Shown: positions 45,872-54,613, counted from the stretch's first letter. The stretch is 64,000 nt of DNA from Pseudomonas quebecensis (GCF_026410085.1 NZ_CP112866.1:4339001-4403000), one strand, 5' to 3'. Program-made: numbers and translations. Notes: a model not told the origin generated them from the sequence alone.

Positions 45872-47272
45872 TCAGCGGGCGATGACACCCTGCGCCCAGA
45901 AGCGAGGCTGCAGGTAACTGCCCGTGGCGTCGAGGTACTGCCGCTGGGCCTGCTTGATGTGGGGCACATCGCGCAGCGCGACATGCACCAGCAACGCGAT
46001 CGCCAATACACTCAACACTTTCCACACCGTCCAGGCCAACGGCCAAGTCGCCGTTGCAGGTGTTCGCCAACGATGCAACGCCATCAGCCACCCCACGACC
46101 AGCGCAAGCCAGACCTGGGAATTGGGCATCACCAGCACACCGTCGACCATGGACTGCGTCAGGGCACCCACCAACGCCGCAAACAGGCATAAGCGCAGCA
46201 GGTCCGCGCGTTCACTTGAGCGCGCGCGCTCACGCAACACAGCAACCGTGGCCCAGCCACTGCGTCCTGCCAAAACCGCCACGCACAACGTCGAAAGCAC
46301 ACCCCACTCACTGGCCCACTGCAATACAGCCTGATGCGGATGGGCGGCAACCTTGTTGGCAATATCGGCAAAATGCATCGGGCCGAACCCCAGCCACGGC
46401 CGCTCGGCGACCATCTGCCAACCCTGCCACCAGATCGGGCCGCGCCCCGACAGTGAAGTGGTGAGGCGCTCGCTGGCGTCATTGGACGTCTCGATCCCCA
46501 GGTAGGTCGCCAGCACCGTGAACAGCAGCCAGTAAACCCACAAGCCGCCCAGCATTGCGGCCAACTGCCAACCCAACCATCGCCGCCCCCACGGACCGAG
46601 CAGCGCCAGTACCATTCCCGCCACCCCCATGCCCAGCCAGGTGCCGCGTGTACCGCCGCTGATCGCAATCAACCACCAGGCGCACAGCAACGCAAAGGCC
46701 ATCCCCCGCAGTGAGCGAGAAACGGTGGGTAACAGCAGAGGAAGCGCCAGCAACGGCAGCGTGAGTGTCTGGAACTGACCGTAGAAACGCTTATTGGAAA
46801 AACTCGACAACAGCAGGTCCGGGTTCAACGTGGGCCCGCCGCTGGCGAACGCAAGCACGCCGGCGTACAGGTACTGAAACGTTTTGATCAGGCACAGCAG
46901 CACAACGATCAGCAGCAGCGCCCGATCCAAAGGCTCACCGCCATGACGGCGCAGCGATGCAAAGGCCAGCGCGATGGCTGCGCAGCTGACGAACAGTGCC
47001 ACTTCGGTCAGCGCCCAGAGCGGCTGATGGGCCAGCAGCGAAGACGTCACGCCCAAGCCCACGATTACCGACAGGCCCAACGCCGTCTGGCGATCCACCC
47101 AGGGTTCAGTGGGCGTCACCGAAATACCGTACAGCACCGCGCAGAACCCGATGGCAATCTGCATGACCCGCTGTAGATCGTGCCCACCGAACGGCGTGCA
47201 AATACCCACCACCAATAGGCACACAGCCAGCACCAGGAAAATACTGCCGCGCCGCTGTACGGATAATGTCAT
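45872..47272 (-). CDS. O-antigen-ligase-like membrane protein next to pilin (candidate pilin glycosyltransferase)
   Basis: This 466-aa protein has about 12 membrane helices and a large periplasmic loop carrying SGRGPIWWQGWQMVAERPWLGFGPMHF, the Wzy_C/ligase hallmark shared by PglL/PilO-type oligosaccharyltransferases. A further conserved region is PHQAVLQWASEWG. It lies 35 bp downstream of pilA in the same direction, so they form one unit. In other pseudomonads such neighbours O-glycosylate the pilin, and I infer that here. ATG 47272 is a weakly supported start; the longer frame up to 47737 overlaps pilA. Confidence 0.8.
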   Translation of the reverse strand: MTLSVQRRGSIFLVLAVCLLVVGICTPFGGHDLQRVMQIAIGFCAVLYGISVTPTEPWVDRQTALGLSVIVGLGVTSSLLAHQPLWALTEVALFVSCAAIALAFASLRRHGGEPLDRALLLIVVLLCLIKTFQYLYAGVLAFASGGPTLNPDLLLSSFSNKRFYGQFQTLTLPLLALPLLLPTVSRSLRGMAFALLCAWWLIAISGGTRGTWLGMGVAGMVLALLGPWGRRWLGWQLAAMLGGLWVYWLLFTVLATYLGIETSNDASERLTTSLSGRGPIWWQGWQMVAERPWLGFGPMHFADIANKVAAHPHQAVLQWASEWGVLSTLCVAVLAGRSGWATVAVLRERARSSERADLLRLCLFAALVGALTQSMVDGVLVMPNSQVWLALVVGWLMALHRWRTPATATWPLAWTVWKVLSVLAIALLVHVALRDVPHIKQAQRQYLDATGSYLQPRFWAQGVIAR

Positions 47273-47307
47273 TGGCCAGCTCGACGTGCGTGTGGGTGCA
47301 GGCACCG

Positions 47308-47730
47308 TCACGCGCCGCCGGCGGCGCAGCCCTTGGCGACGTATTTGGCCTCGGCAGTAGTGGTGCAGGTCCAGCCGCTGGTAGCGTTGCGGGTCAGGCT
47401 GATGGTCTTGCCCAGGACCGGCGCCGGCGCGTCGAGGATTTCGCAGCTGATGCCACCTGCGCCGGTGGCAACGTCGCCGGTCACGTCGATCTTGCAGTTG
47501 GCGGTAGGACTGGTGCCACCGATCAAGGCCACGGTAGGGGCCGTGCCCTGATTGAGCGTGTCTTCGTACCCAGCCTTTAACGCAGTGATTTCCGCCAGGC
47601 CGGCAGTGAACTTGGCCTTGGCCTGATGGGTGGTGTACATGGGCAGGCCAATGGTGGCCAGGATGCCGATGATTGCCACGACGATTAACAACTCGATCAA
47701 AGTAAAGCCTTTCTGACGCATCACTTTCAT
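47308..47730 (-). CDS. pilA: Type IV major pilin PilA
   Basis: This 140-aa type IVa prepilin has a leader of 8 residues (MKVMRQKG) and mature protein beginning FTLIELLIVVAIIGILATIG, with the conserved Glu at mature position 5 (E13). The C-terminal Cys pair (WTC...KGC) forms the usual disulfide-bonded loop. Two further Cys (NCKID, ISCEIL) may form a second bridge. It is cleaved by PilD, encoded on the other side. The divergent pilC follows directly; pilB, which normally lies between, is missing. Confidence 0.94.
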   Translation of the reverse strand: MKVMRQKGFTLIELLIVVAIIGILATIGLPMYTTHQAKAKFTAGLAEITALKAGYEDTLNQGTAPTVALIGGTSPTANCKIDVTGDVATGAGGISCEILDAPAPVLGKTISLTRNATSGWTCTTTAEAKYVAKGCAAGGA

Positions 47731-47918
47731 TCTCCAAAAGAACTCATGACAAGGCGCTTCCTGCGCCCCGTGTTGTGCAGCGGCGCCAGTGTACTCATCC
47801 GCCGAGCGTCAATCGCGTGCAAGACGCATATTCTGACATTTTATCCGCCGCCGCAGCCTGCCCCAACTCACCGCCTGACTAAGCTTTGAAGCTCAACGAC
47901 CGTGTGCGGAACCGTGAC

Positions 47919-49127
47919 ATGAACAACGCTTCGACGACTTACACCTGGGAAGGCACCACGCGCAAAGGGCGCAGGGTGTGCGGGCAAAGCACCGCGCACA
48001 GTCCGGCCCTGGTCAAGGCGCAACTGCGCCTGCAAGGCATTCGCCCCAGCCGTGTGCGCAGGAAAGCCCTGCTGCTGCCAAGTTTTGCGGTGCCGATCAA
48101 CACCGCCGACATCGCCCTGTTAACCCGTCAACTGGCCACATTGCTCAAGGCTGGTATTGCCTTGCTGCAAGCCCTCGACCTGATCAGCGAAGGTGTCGAA
48201 AACCGGGCCGTGCGTGAACTGCTGCAAGCGCTGAAACAGCAGATCGCCGCCGGCACCAGCCTGGCTGACGCATTGGGCAGGCATCCGCGGTATTTCGATG
48301 AGCTGTACTGCAACCTGGTAGCGGCCGGCGAACAGGCCGGCGCGCTTGAAACCCTGCTGGAGCGCGTAGCGGTTCATCTGGAAAAAAGCGAGCAGCTCAA
48401 AGCCAGGATCAAGAAAGCCATGACGTATCCCATCGCCGTACTGGCGGTGGCCGGGGTGGTTACCGTTGTGCTGCTGGTGCAGGTGGTGCCGCAGTTCCAG
48501 GGCCTGTTCGCTGGCGTCGGCAGTCAGTTGCCGGACTTTACCCTGGCCGTCATCGCCCTGTCGGAATTCATGCGACAAGCCTGGTGGCTCGTCGCATTGG
48601 GGCTTGGCGCGGGGTGCATGGGGCTACGCCGGGCGCATCGAACGTCTTCACGCTTTCGCTACTGGCTGGATGCGGGTTTGTTGAAAATGCCGCTGGCAGG
48701 CAAACTGCTGCAGAAATCGGCCGTGGCCCGCTACGCCCGCACGCTCTCAACCACATTCGCGGCGGGGGTTCCGCTGGTGCAGGCCTTGGATTCCGTGGCC
48801 GGCGCCGTCGGTTCCAGGCCATTCAAACAGGCAATCGAACATATGCGTCGCGATGTATCCACAGGCATGCAACTGAACCGCGCCATGGCCTCCAGCGGCT
48901 TGTTTCCCGGCATGGCGATCCAGATGACCGCCATCGGTGAAGAGTCCGGCACGCTGGACTTGATGCTGGAGAAGGTCGCCAGCCACTATGAGGCCGAGGT
49001 AGACAATCAGGTCGATAACCTGACCAGTCTGATGGAGCCGCTGATCATGGTGGTACTGGGAGGCATTGTCGGCGCGCTGGTCATCGCCATGTACTTGCCG
49101 GTCTTCCAATTGGGGAGCGCATTTTGA
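47919..49127 (+). CDS. pilC: Type IV pilus inner-membrane platform protein PilC
   Basis: This 402-aa protein is of the GspF/PilC family, with two repeated cytoplasmic helical domains (about 70-190 and 275-395) and three membrane helices (near 170, 220 and 375). It anchors pilus assembly and contacts the motor ATPases. The start is uncertain: ATG 47919 (MNNASTTYTWEG) is preferred by family alignment, TTG 47886 is an alternative, and neither has a strong ribosome-binding site. The stop overlaps the pilD start (TTGA). No pilB precedes it. Confidence 0.9.
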   Translation: MNNASTTYTWEGTTRKGRRVCGQSTAHSPALVKAQLRLQGIRPSRVRRKALLLPSFAVPINTADIALLTRQLATLLKAGIALLQALDLISEGVENRAVRELLQALKQQIAAGTSLADALGRHPRYFDELYCNLVAAGEQAGALETLLERVAVHLEKSEQLKARIKKAMTYPIAVLAVAGVVTVVLLVQVVPQFQGLFAGVGSQLPDFTLAVIALSEFMRQAWWLVALGLGAGCMGLRRAHRTSSRFRYWLDAGLLKMPLAGKLLQKSAVARYARTLSTTFAAGVPLVQALDSVAGAVGSRPFKQAIEHMRRDVSTGMQLNRAMASSGLFPGMAIQMTAIGEESGTLDLMLEKVASHYEAEVDNQVDNLTSLMEPLIMVVLGGIVGALVIAMYLPVFQLGSAF

Positions 49128-49990
49128 GTCAGCTGTTGAGTGAATCCCCCTGGCTGTTTGTGGCGCTGACGGCTTTGCTGGGGCTGATCGTCGGCAGCTT
49201 TCTCAATGTGCTGGTGTGGCGCCTGCCGAAGATGCTTGCACGGGAGTGGCGTGCCCAGGCCCACGAAGTGCTGGGTTTTCCTGCCGAAGCAGCGGGGCCG
49301 ACCTATAACCTGATACACCCCAATTCCTGCTGCCCCCATTGCGAGCAGCCGATCCGCCCCTGGAACAATATCCCGCTGCTCAGCTACCTGCTCCTCGGGG
49401 GCCGGTGCGCCCACTGCAAAGGAACCATCAGCGCTCGTTACCCCTTCACCGAACTCGCCTGCGGGGTGCTGTCGGCGCTGGTGGCCTGGCATTTTGGTTT
49501 TGGCTGGCAAGCCGCAGCGGTGATGCTGCTGACCTGGGGCCTGCTGGCGATGAGCCTGATCGATGCCGACCATCAGTTGCTGCCGGATGTGCTGGTGCTG
49601 CCGCTTCTTTGGCTGGGTCTGATCGTCAACAATTTCGCATTGCTGGTGCCGTTGTCCGACGCGGTATGGGGCGCGGTGGTCGGGTACATGAGCCTGTGGT
49701 CGGTGTTCTGGCTGTTCAAGCTGATCACAGGCAAGGACGGCATGGGTCACGGCGACTTCAAGTTACTGGCTCTGCTTGGGGCCTGGGGTGGCTGGCAAAT
49801 CGTGCCGATGACGCTATTTGTGGCGTCATTGGTCGGCGTGTTTGCCGGGCTGACCCTGATGCGTCTGCGCAAGGCCCAGGTATCCACACCCATGCCGTTT
49901 GGACCCTATTTGGCGATTGCCGGCTGGATTGCGTCGCTCTGGGGTGGTCAAATAACCGACTTCTATTTGCAGTCTGTCGGTTTCCAATGA
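49124..49990 (+). CDS. pilD: Prepilin peptidase / N-methyltransferase PilD
   Basis: This 288-aa bifunctional membrane aspartyl peptidase cleaves prepilin leaders and methylates the new N-terminus. Catalytic Asp residues sit in [11 protein letters not shown] (near 149) and [14 protein letters not shown] (near 210). A zinc-binding Cys tetrad (CCPHC near 72, CAHC near 97) is present. About eight helices are visible. The TTG start overlaps the pilC stop. It should process PilA, the minor pilins at 62 kb and type II secretion pseudopilins. Confidence 0.95.
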   Translation: MSQLLSESPWLFVALTALLGLIVGSFLNVLVWRLPKMLAREWRAQAHEVLGFPAEAAGPTYNLIHPNSCCPHCEQPIRPWNNIPLLSYLLLGGRCAHCKGTISARYPFTELACGVLSALVAWHFGFGWQAAAVMLLTWGLLAMSLIDADHQLLPDVLVLPLLWLGLIVNNFALLVPLSDAVWGAVVGYMSLWSVFWLFKLITGKDGMGHGDFKLLALLGAWGGWQIVPMTLFVASLVGVFAGLTLMRLRKAQVSTPMPFGPYLAIAGWIASLWGGQITDFYLQSVGFQ

Positions 49991-50613
49991 GTCCTTCTTC
50001 TGTTCCAACTCCGTGGATACTCGGCCTGACCGGTGGCATCGGCAGCGGTAAAAGCGCGGCGGCTCAGCACTTTGTCGATCTGGGCATCGATATGGTGGAT
50101 GCCGACCACGCCGCACGTTGGGTGGTCGAACCAGGGCGTCCTGCACTGGCACGCATCGCTGAACACTTTGGCGACGGCGTGCTGTTGCCGGATGGTCGGT
50201 TGGACCGTGCCGCCCTGCGCAAGCTGATCTTTGAAGTCCCTGAGGAACGCCGCTGGCTGGAAGCCCTTCTGCACCCGCTGATTGGCGAAGAAATTCGCAG
50301 CCATCTGGCGCAGGCGCGCTCGCCCTACGCGATTCTGGTGTCACCGTTGCTGATCGAATCAGGCCAGTACAGCATGACCCAGCGCATCCTGGTGATCGAC
50401 GTGCCGCAATCACTGCAGATTCAGCGTACCCTGCAGCGCGACGGCATCAGCGAACAGCAGGTGCAGGCCATTCTCAAGGCCCAGTCCAGCCGCGAAGACC
50501 GCCTGAACCATGCCGACGACGTGCTGGTCAATGACAGAGACCTCGCCTGGCTGCACGACGAGGTCGAGCGACTGCACCACTTTTACCTTACTTTGCGTGG
50601 AGGCCGATCATGA
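49987..50613 (+). CDS. coaE: Dephospho-CoA kinase
   Basis: This 208-aa enzyme phosphorylates dephospho-CoA, the last step of coenzyme A synthesis. The P-loop [11 protein letters not shown] is at residues 13-23, followed by [13 protein letters not shown] and [15 protein letters not shown] 49987 overlaps the pilD stop (ATGA). Coupling of pilD, coaE and yacG is standard in gamma-proteobacteria. Confidence 0.96.
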   Translation: MSPSSVPTPWILGLTGGIGSGKSAAAQHFVDLGIDMVDADHAARWVVEPGRPALARIAEHFGDGVLLPDGRLDRAALRKLIFEVPEERRWLEALLHPLIGEEIRSHLAQARSPYAILVSPLLIESGQYSMTQRILVIDVPQSLQIQRTLQRDGISEQQVQAILKAQSSREDRLNHADDVLVNDRDLAWLHDEVERLHHFYLTLRGGRS

Positions 50614-50810
50614 GCCAACCCTTGACCGTCGACTGTCCAACCTGCGGCGCACCCGTAGAATGGAAAGCGACCAACCCCAACCGGCCGTTCTGCTCGGACC
50701 GTTGCAAGCTGATCGACCTGGGCGCCTGGGCCAGCGAAGAGCACAAGATCCCGGTGGCCCCGGACGCCGAAGACGAATTATTTTCCGAAGACCTGCCACC
50801 CCGCCACTAA
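50610..50810 (+). CDS. yacG: DNA gyrase inhibitor YacG, zinc-binding
   Basis: This 66-aa protein has a four-Cys zinc site (C9, C12, C28, C32; CPTC..FCSDRCK) and an acidic C-terminal tail. YacG binds GyrB and inhibits gyrase. ATG 50610 overlaps the coaE stop (ATGA). Its TAA overlaps the TAG of the convergent minus-strand gene. Confidence 0.95.
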   Translation: MSQPLTVDCPTCGAPVEWKATNPNRPFCSDRCKLIDLGAWASEEHKIPVAPDAEDELFSEDLPPRH

Positions 50811-51022
50811 GGGCGCATAAACGCATATTCCTGCTGGTCGTCGAGGTTTTCTGCCAGGTATTGCAGCTCGTCGGCCAGGTCTTCGAAACTGCGCACGCCC
50901 TTGCTCTGCTGCACCACCGCGCTGAGCATGGCGCGCAGGGTCAAGCCGGGGTCGAAACCGATTTCCTGGGCCGCGTCCTGACTTCTGCGAAGTTCCTGCC
51001 GTGCCCACTCATACACACTCAT
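50807..51022 (-). CDS. Small hypothetical protein convergent with yacG
   Basis: This 71-aa soluble, acidic, helical protein starts at ATG 51022 after a good AGGAGT. It has no Cys and no membrane segment. Stop codons of this gene and yacG overlap by four bases. A conserved unknown of pseudomonads; I cannot assign a function. Confidence 0.8.
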   Translation of the reverse strand: MSVYEWARQELRRSQDAAQEIGFDPGLTLRAMLSAVVQQSKGVRSFEDLADELQYLAENLDDQQEYAFMRP

Positions 51023-51087
51023 GATCCGCACTCCTGGAAAATTTCGCAGAGCATGGGCCTGCCGTGGCGCGCGCGGTTTGACCTGGA

Positions 51088-51777
51088 TCAACGCAGCGAA
51101 TCGTCGTCCTTCCAGGGCGCTGAGAGGTAGCGTGTGCGATTGAACGTCTCCAGCCATTCCGGACAAAACACCACCAGCGCACTGACGACCATGCCGTTGA
51201 TAAAGGCTTCCGGAAAGATGATCAGCCACAGATAACCAATGAAGTCCTCCAACCATTCCGGCATGGCGAAAAGCCCATCGAACCACAGCAACCCCAGCCC
51301 CAGCAGCAGGCACGCCAACGCCGAGAGCGCAGCAGCCAGAAAACCGGAACAGAAGATGTACACAAAGGGATTGCGTGGCTGCGCACGCTCCACCCTTAAC
51401 GCGACGCCTTCTGTGATCAGTACCGGCAGCACCATCAACAGCAGGCCATTGACGCCGATTGCGGCCAGGTCCTGGCGCCCGAGCAGTACCAGGCCCGATT
51501 GCGCGGCAACACCGCCGACAATCGCCAGTGGCCAGTCCAGCAGCAGCGTCACAGCCGTCATGCCGATGAAGTGGTAGGAAACCCCGGTGTCGAAATCGCG
51601 CCGAACCAGCCACAACATGAACAGCGCGAACACCGTCCCGAACAACAAATGCTGACGCCGTCGGTCGGCCAACAACTCGACCCACGGCGAGCGCAGTACC
51701 GCCCATGCCACCACTGGCGCAAACAACAGCCAACCGACAGCGAGGGTCTGCGGTGCCAGCACCGCGGCGCCGATCAT
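51088..51777 (-). CDS. CbiM-like (ECF-type) membrane protein lacking the N-terminal metal-binding His
   Basis: This 229-aa protein has about six or seven membrane helices and the layout of CbiM/NikM permease proteins (SYHFIGMTAVTLLLDWPLAIVGG, IGVNGLLLMVLPVLITEGVALRVERAQPRN). True CbiM/NikM start with Met-His, with His at position 2 as metal ligand; this one starts MIGAAVLAPQ. ATG 51777 has AGGTGAGG ahead; the extension to 51948 is unlikely. No CbiNQO partners are nearby. It may be a stand-alone permease or have lost metal specificity. Confidence 0.75.
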   Translation of the reverse strand: MIGAAVLAPQTLAVGWLLFAPVVAWAVLRSPWVELLADRRRQHLLFGTVFALFMLWLVRRDFDTGVSYHFIGMTAVTLLLDWPLAIVGGVAAQSGLVLLGRQDLAAIGVNGLLLMVLPVLITEGVALRVERAQPRNPFVYIFCSGFLAAALSALACLLLGLGLLWFDGLFAMPEWLEDFIGYLWLIIFPEAFINGMVVSALVVFCPEWLETFNRTRYLSAPWKDDDSLR

Positions 51778-51950
51778 GGCCTCACCTGCCCCACGGCCGG
51801 GAGACACGCGATCGTAAGATTGTAGGAAAGCCCTCCGAAACCCCTCACCGCTCACTCCTCGTACTGGCTTGATTGCAGGAGATCTCAGTCTACACCGAGC
51901 TTTTGCGGCGGGACTTCCTGCGGTCATCATTTGGACGCTAAGCTGCACCT

Positions 51951-52580
51951 ATGGATGACTCAGATTACTTGCGCCTGCTCACCGTAGCGGCCGAACAAGC
52001 CAATGCGTTCCTATCCAATGCCCGCAAATGGGAGCGTGAGCGTTGGGTATGCCAGCGCCTGCTGCAAGGCCTGAATGTGCCCTACCGCGCCGAGGAGTTT
52101 CACCCTGCAGGGCAAGAGCCGCCGGACGTGTTGTTTCGCGATGCCAGCTTCGAGGTGTTTTTCGTGCTGGATGAGGGCCGACGACTGAACGACGAATGGC
52201 GCGATGAGTTGCTACGTCGACGCAGCGCGTTTTCCCTGAGTCAGCTGGTACGTCGCGAGGTCAAGCCGCGCCGCATTCCGGCGCATGAATTCCTGATGCG
52301 CCTGGCGCCTACGTTGCGCAAGAAGGCACATAACTACAAAGAACGCGGGATGGACCTGAGCGAACTGGATCTTGTCGCCTTCGCGAGCCTCAAACGTGAG
52401 GTGCTCGACCTCAACAGTCACTTCCCACCGCCAACCGAGTACCTGCGCCAGGGCTGGCGCTCGCTGTCGCTGGTGGGGCCGACGTTTGCCAGGGTGTTGT
52501 TCGCCCATCCGGACGCGCCGGATTTCTTGCGCAACAACCTGGGCCGCAGCATAGTGTTCGACGTGGGCATCAGCCTCTGA
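51951..52580 (+). CDS. DUF1780 family protein
   Basis: This 209-aa soluble protein is helical at the N-terminus (YLRLLTVAAEQANAFLSNARKWERERW) with a mixed core (EPPDVLFRDASFEVFFVLDEGRRLNDEWR). A DVxF..EV..V pattern resembles restriction-endonuclease-like folds, which fits the tentative nuclease reading of DUF1780; catalysis is unproven. The start is ATG 51951. It is the first gene of a short plus-strand run with the DUF3094 gene and ndh. Confidence 0.8.
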   Translation: MDDSDYLRLLTVAAEQANAFLSNARKWERERWVCQRLLQGLNVPYRAEEFHPAGQEPPDVLFRDASFEVFFVLDEGRRLNDEWRDELLRRRSAFSLSQLVRREVKPRRIPAHEFLMRLAPTLRKKAHNYKERGMDLSELDLVAFASLKREVLDLNSHFPPPTEYLRQGWRSLSLVGPTFARVLFAHPDAPDFLRNNLGRSIVFDVGISL

Positions 52581-52631
52581 GCCCTGCTGTAACGTGGCGC
52601 CCCTTTGCAACGTCTACCTGACGAGGCCTTT

Positions 52632-52805
52632 ATGACCAGCCGCCTGAAACCCGAAGACCAACAGCGTGTCGAAGAGTACCTGCAACTCTCCCAGAACAGA
52701 GTCGAGCGCAAGCCTTTCAGGCCCTGGCTGCTCCTTTGTGTGGTGCTGGTGGCCGTGATCGGGCTTGGTCTGCTGAGCCGCCTGTTGAGTTACCTCACGC
52801 TATGA
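52632..52805 (+). CDS. DUF3094 single-pass membrane protein
   Basis: This 57-aa protein has a charged N-terminal half (KPEDQQRVEEYLQLSQNRVERK) and one C-terminal membrane helix (WLLLCVVLVAVIGLGLLSRLL). GAGG lies before ATG 52632. It matches DUF3094 in size and layout. Function unknown. It lies 60 bp before ndh. Confidence 0.8.
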   Translation: MTSRLKPEDQQRVEEYLQLSQNRVERKPFRPWLLLCVVLVAVIGLGLLSRLLSYLTL

Positions 52806-52865
52806 GCTGCCTGGCGCTCGCGGGGGTAACTGCTCCGATTTCTTTTAGCCTTGCGAGATATCCCC

Positions 52866-54164
52866 ATGACCCATCGTATTATTATCGTCGGCGGCGGCGC
52901 CGGCGGCCTGGAGTTGGCTACCCGCCTGGGTAAGACTCTGGGCAAGCGCGGCACCGCCAGCATCACGCTGGTCGACACCAACCTGACCCATATCTGGAAA
53001 CCTCTGCTTCATGAGGTGGCTGCCGGATCCTTGAACTCTTCGGAAGACGAACTCAATTATGTCGCCCAGGCGAAATGGAACCACTTCGAGTTCCAGCTGG
53101 GGCGCATGAGCGGGCTCGATCGCGAGCAGAAAAAAATCCAACTGGCCGCGACCCTCGACGAGGAAGGCCGCGAACTGGTGCCTGCGCGCGTGCTGGGCTA
53201 CGACAGCCTGGTGATCGCTGTCGGCAGCACCACCAACGATTTCGGCACCGAGGGCGCAGCACAGCACTGCCTGTTCCTCGATACCCGCAAACAGGCCGAG
53301 CGCTTTCACCAGCAATTGCTAAACCACTACCTGCGCGCCCATGCCGGGCAGACTGACGTGGTAGAAAAAATCAGTGTCGCCATCGTCGGCGCCGGCGCGA
53401 CCGGCGTTGAACTGGCTGCCGAGCTGCATAACGCCGCTCATGAGCTGGCGGCCTATGGGCTGGACCGGATCAAGCCGGAAAACATGCACATCACGCTGAT
53501 CGAAGCCGGCCCGCGGGTATTGCCCGCCCTGCCGGAACGCATCGGCGCGCCGGTACATAAAACCCTGGAGAAACTGGGGGTGACGGTGCTGACGAATTCG
53601 GCGGTCAGCGAAGTGACAGCCGATGCGCTGATCACCAGCAGCGGTCAGGTGATTCCGGCCAGCCTGAAGGTATGGGCCGCCGGTATCCGCGCGCCGGGCT
53701 TCCTCAAGGACATCGACGGCCTGGAAACCAACCGCATCAACCAGTTGCAGGTGCTGCCGACGCTGCAAACCACCCGCGACGATAATATTTTCGCCTTTGG
53801 TGACTGCGCCGCGTGCCCGCAACCAGGCACCGACCGAAACGTGCCGCCACGCGCCCAGGCCGCGCATCAGCAGGCTTCGCTGTTGGCCAAGTCGCTCAAG
53901 CTACGGATCGAAGGCAAGGCGTTGCCGTCGTACAAATACACTGACTACGGGTCGTTAATCTCGCTGTCGCGATTCTCGGCGGTGGGCAACCTGATGGGCA
54001 ACCTGACTGGCAGTGTCATGCTGGAGGGCTGGCTGGCGCGGATGTTCTACGTGTCGCTGTACCGCATGCACCAGATGGCGTTGTACGGCGTGTTTCGTAC
54101 GGCAATGCTGATGCTGGGCAGCCGGATTGGACGCGGGACGGAGCCGAGGCTCAAGCTGCACTGA
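52866..54164 (+). CDS. ndh: Type II NADH:quinone dehydrogenase
   Basis: This 432-aa single-subunit, non-pumping NADH dehydrogenase contains FAD-binding GGGAGGLELA near residue 8, NAD-binding IVGAGATGVELAAEL near 180, and FAD-binding FGDCAACP near 305. A C-terminal amphipathic region (LYRMHQMALYGVFRTAM) provides membrane attachment. ATG 52866 gives the usual MTHRIIIVGG start. It is the respiratory alternative to complex I. Confidence 0.94.
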   Translation: MTHRIIIVGGGAGGLELATRLGKTLGKRGTASITLVDTNLTHIWKPLLHEVAAGSLNSSEDELNYVAQAKWNHFEFQLGRMSGLDREQKKIQLAATLDEEGRELVPARVLGYDSLVIAVGSTTNDFGTEGAAQHCLFLDTRKQAERFHQQLLNHYLRAHAGQTDVVEKISVAIVGAGATGVELAAELHNAAHELAAYGLDRIKPENMHITLIEAGPRVLPALPERIGAPVHKTLEKLGVTVLTNSAVSEVTADALITSSGQVIPASLKVWAAGIRAPGFLKDIDGLETNRINQLQVLPTLQTTRDDNIFAFGDCAACPQPGTDRNVPPRAQAAHQQASLLAKSLKLRIEGKALPSYKYTDYGSLISLSRFSAVGNLMGNLTGSVMLEGWLARMFYVSLYRMHQMALYGVFRTAMLMLGSRIGRGTEPRLKLH

Positions 54165-54176
54165 CAGTAAGGTCTG

Positions 54177-54211
54177 GAGGGGGCTTGTTCGATGTGAGAG
54201 CAAGCCCCCTC
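54177..54211. repeat. REP-like hairpin after ndh
   Basis: GAGGGGGCTTG and CAAGCCCCCTC are perfect 11-bp arms with a 13-nt loop. The core is that of the window's REP family but the outer arms are lost. It probably also marks the ndh 3' end. Confidence 0.65.
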
Positions 54212-54248
54212 TTGCATAGTCATACCAGTGCGTTTTCGCGCGCAAAAA

Positions 54249-54280
54249 AAATCCCCGTATCTTTCGATACGAGGATTTTT
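54249..54280 (-). terminator. Terminator of the tRNA cluster
   Basis: AATCCTCGTATC and GATACGGGGATT pair around GAAA with one mismatch; on the minus strand seven T residues follow. It lies 4 bp beyond the last tRNA-Pro. Confidence 0.85.
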
Positions 54281-54284
54281 AATA

Positions 54285-54361
54285 TGGTCGGGGTAGGGGG
54301 ATTCGAACTCCCGACATCCTGCTCCCAAAGCAGGCGCGCTACCGGACTGCGCTATACCCCG
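54285..54361 (-). tRNA. tRNA-Pro (anticodon TGG), copy 2
   Basis: The 77-nt complement begins CGGGGTATAGCGCAG, has the anticodon loop TTTGGGA, T-arm GTTCGAATC, and an encoded CCA end. It is identical to the copy at 54537-54613. Confidence 0.95.
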
Positions 54362-54369
54362 GTAATAAA

Positions 54370-54391
54370 AAGGCGACCTTTCAGTCGCCTT
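54370..54391 (-). terminator. Internal hairpin between tRNA-Lys and the last tRNA-Pro
   Basis: AAGGCGAC and GTCGCCTT form a perfect 8-bp stem followed on the minus strand by TTTTATTA. It may end the Asn-Pro-Lys transcript or be a processing site. Confidence 0.6.
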
Positions 54392-54455
54392 CTTCGATCA
54401 GTGCTTTTGGCCTCTGATCTTAAGATCTGATCCCAGCGCTAACTGGTTTCAAAAA

Positions 54456-54531
54456 TGGTGGGTCGTGTGGGATTCGAACCTACGACCAATTGGTTAAAAG
54501 CCAACTGCTCTACCAACTGAGCTAACGACCC
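54456..54531 (-). tRNA. tRNA-Lys (anticodon TTT)
   Basis: The 76-nt complement begins GGGTCGTTAGCTCAG, has anticodon loop CTTTTAA and an encoded CCA end. The gap to the previous tRNA-Pro is only 5 bp. Confidence 0.95.
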
Positions 54532-54536
54532 AAATA

Positions 54537-54613
54537 TGGTCGGGGTAGGGGGATTCGAACTCCCGACATCCTGCTCCCAAAGCAGGCGCGCTACCGGACT
54601 GCGCTATACCCCG
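54537..54613 (-). tRNA. tRNA-Pro (anticodon TGG), copy 1
   Basis: A 77-nt tRNA identical to 54285-54361, including the encoded CCA and a few flanking bases (ATATGG side). Second gene of the cluster after tRNA-Asn. Confidence 0.95.

Noticed and set aside
45827..46190. Minus-strand frame of 134 codons starting beside tRNA-Thr
   Set aside because: It lies out of frame within the membrane ligase-like gene and reads through the tRNA; a shadow.
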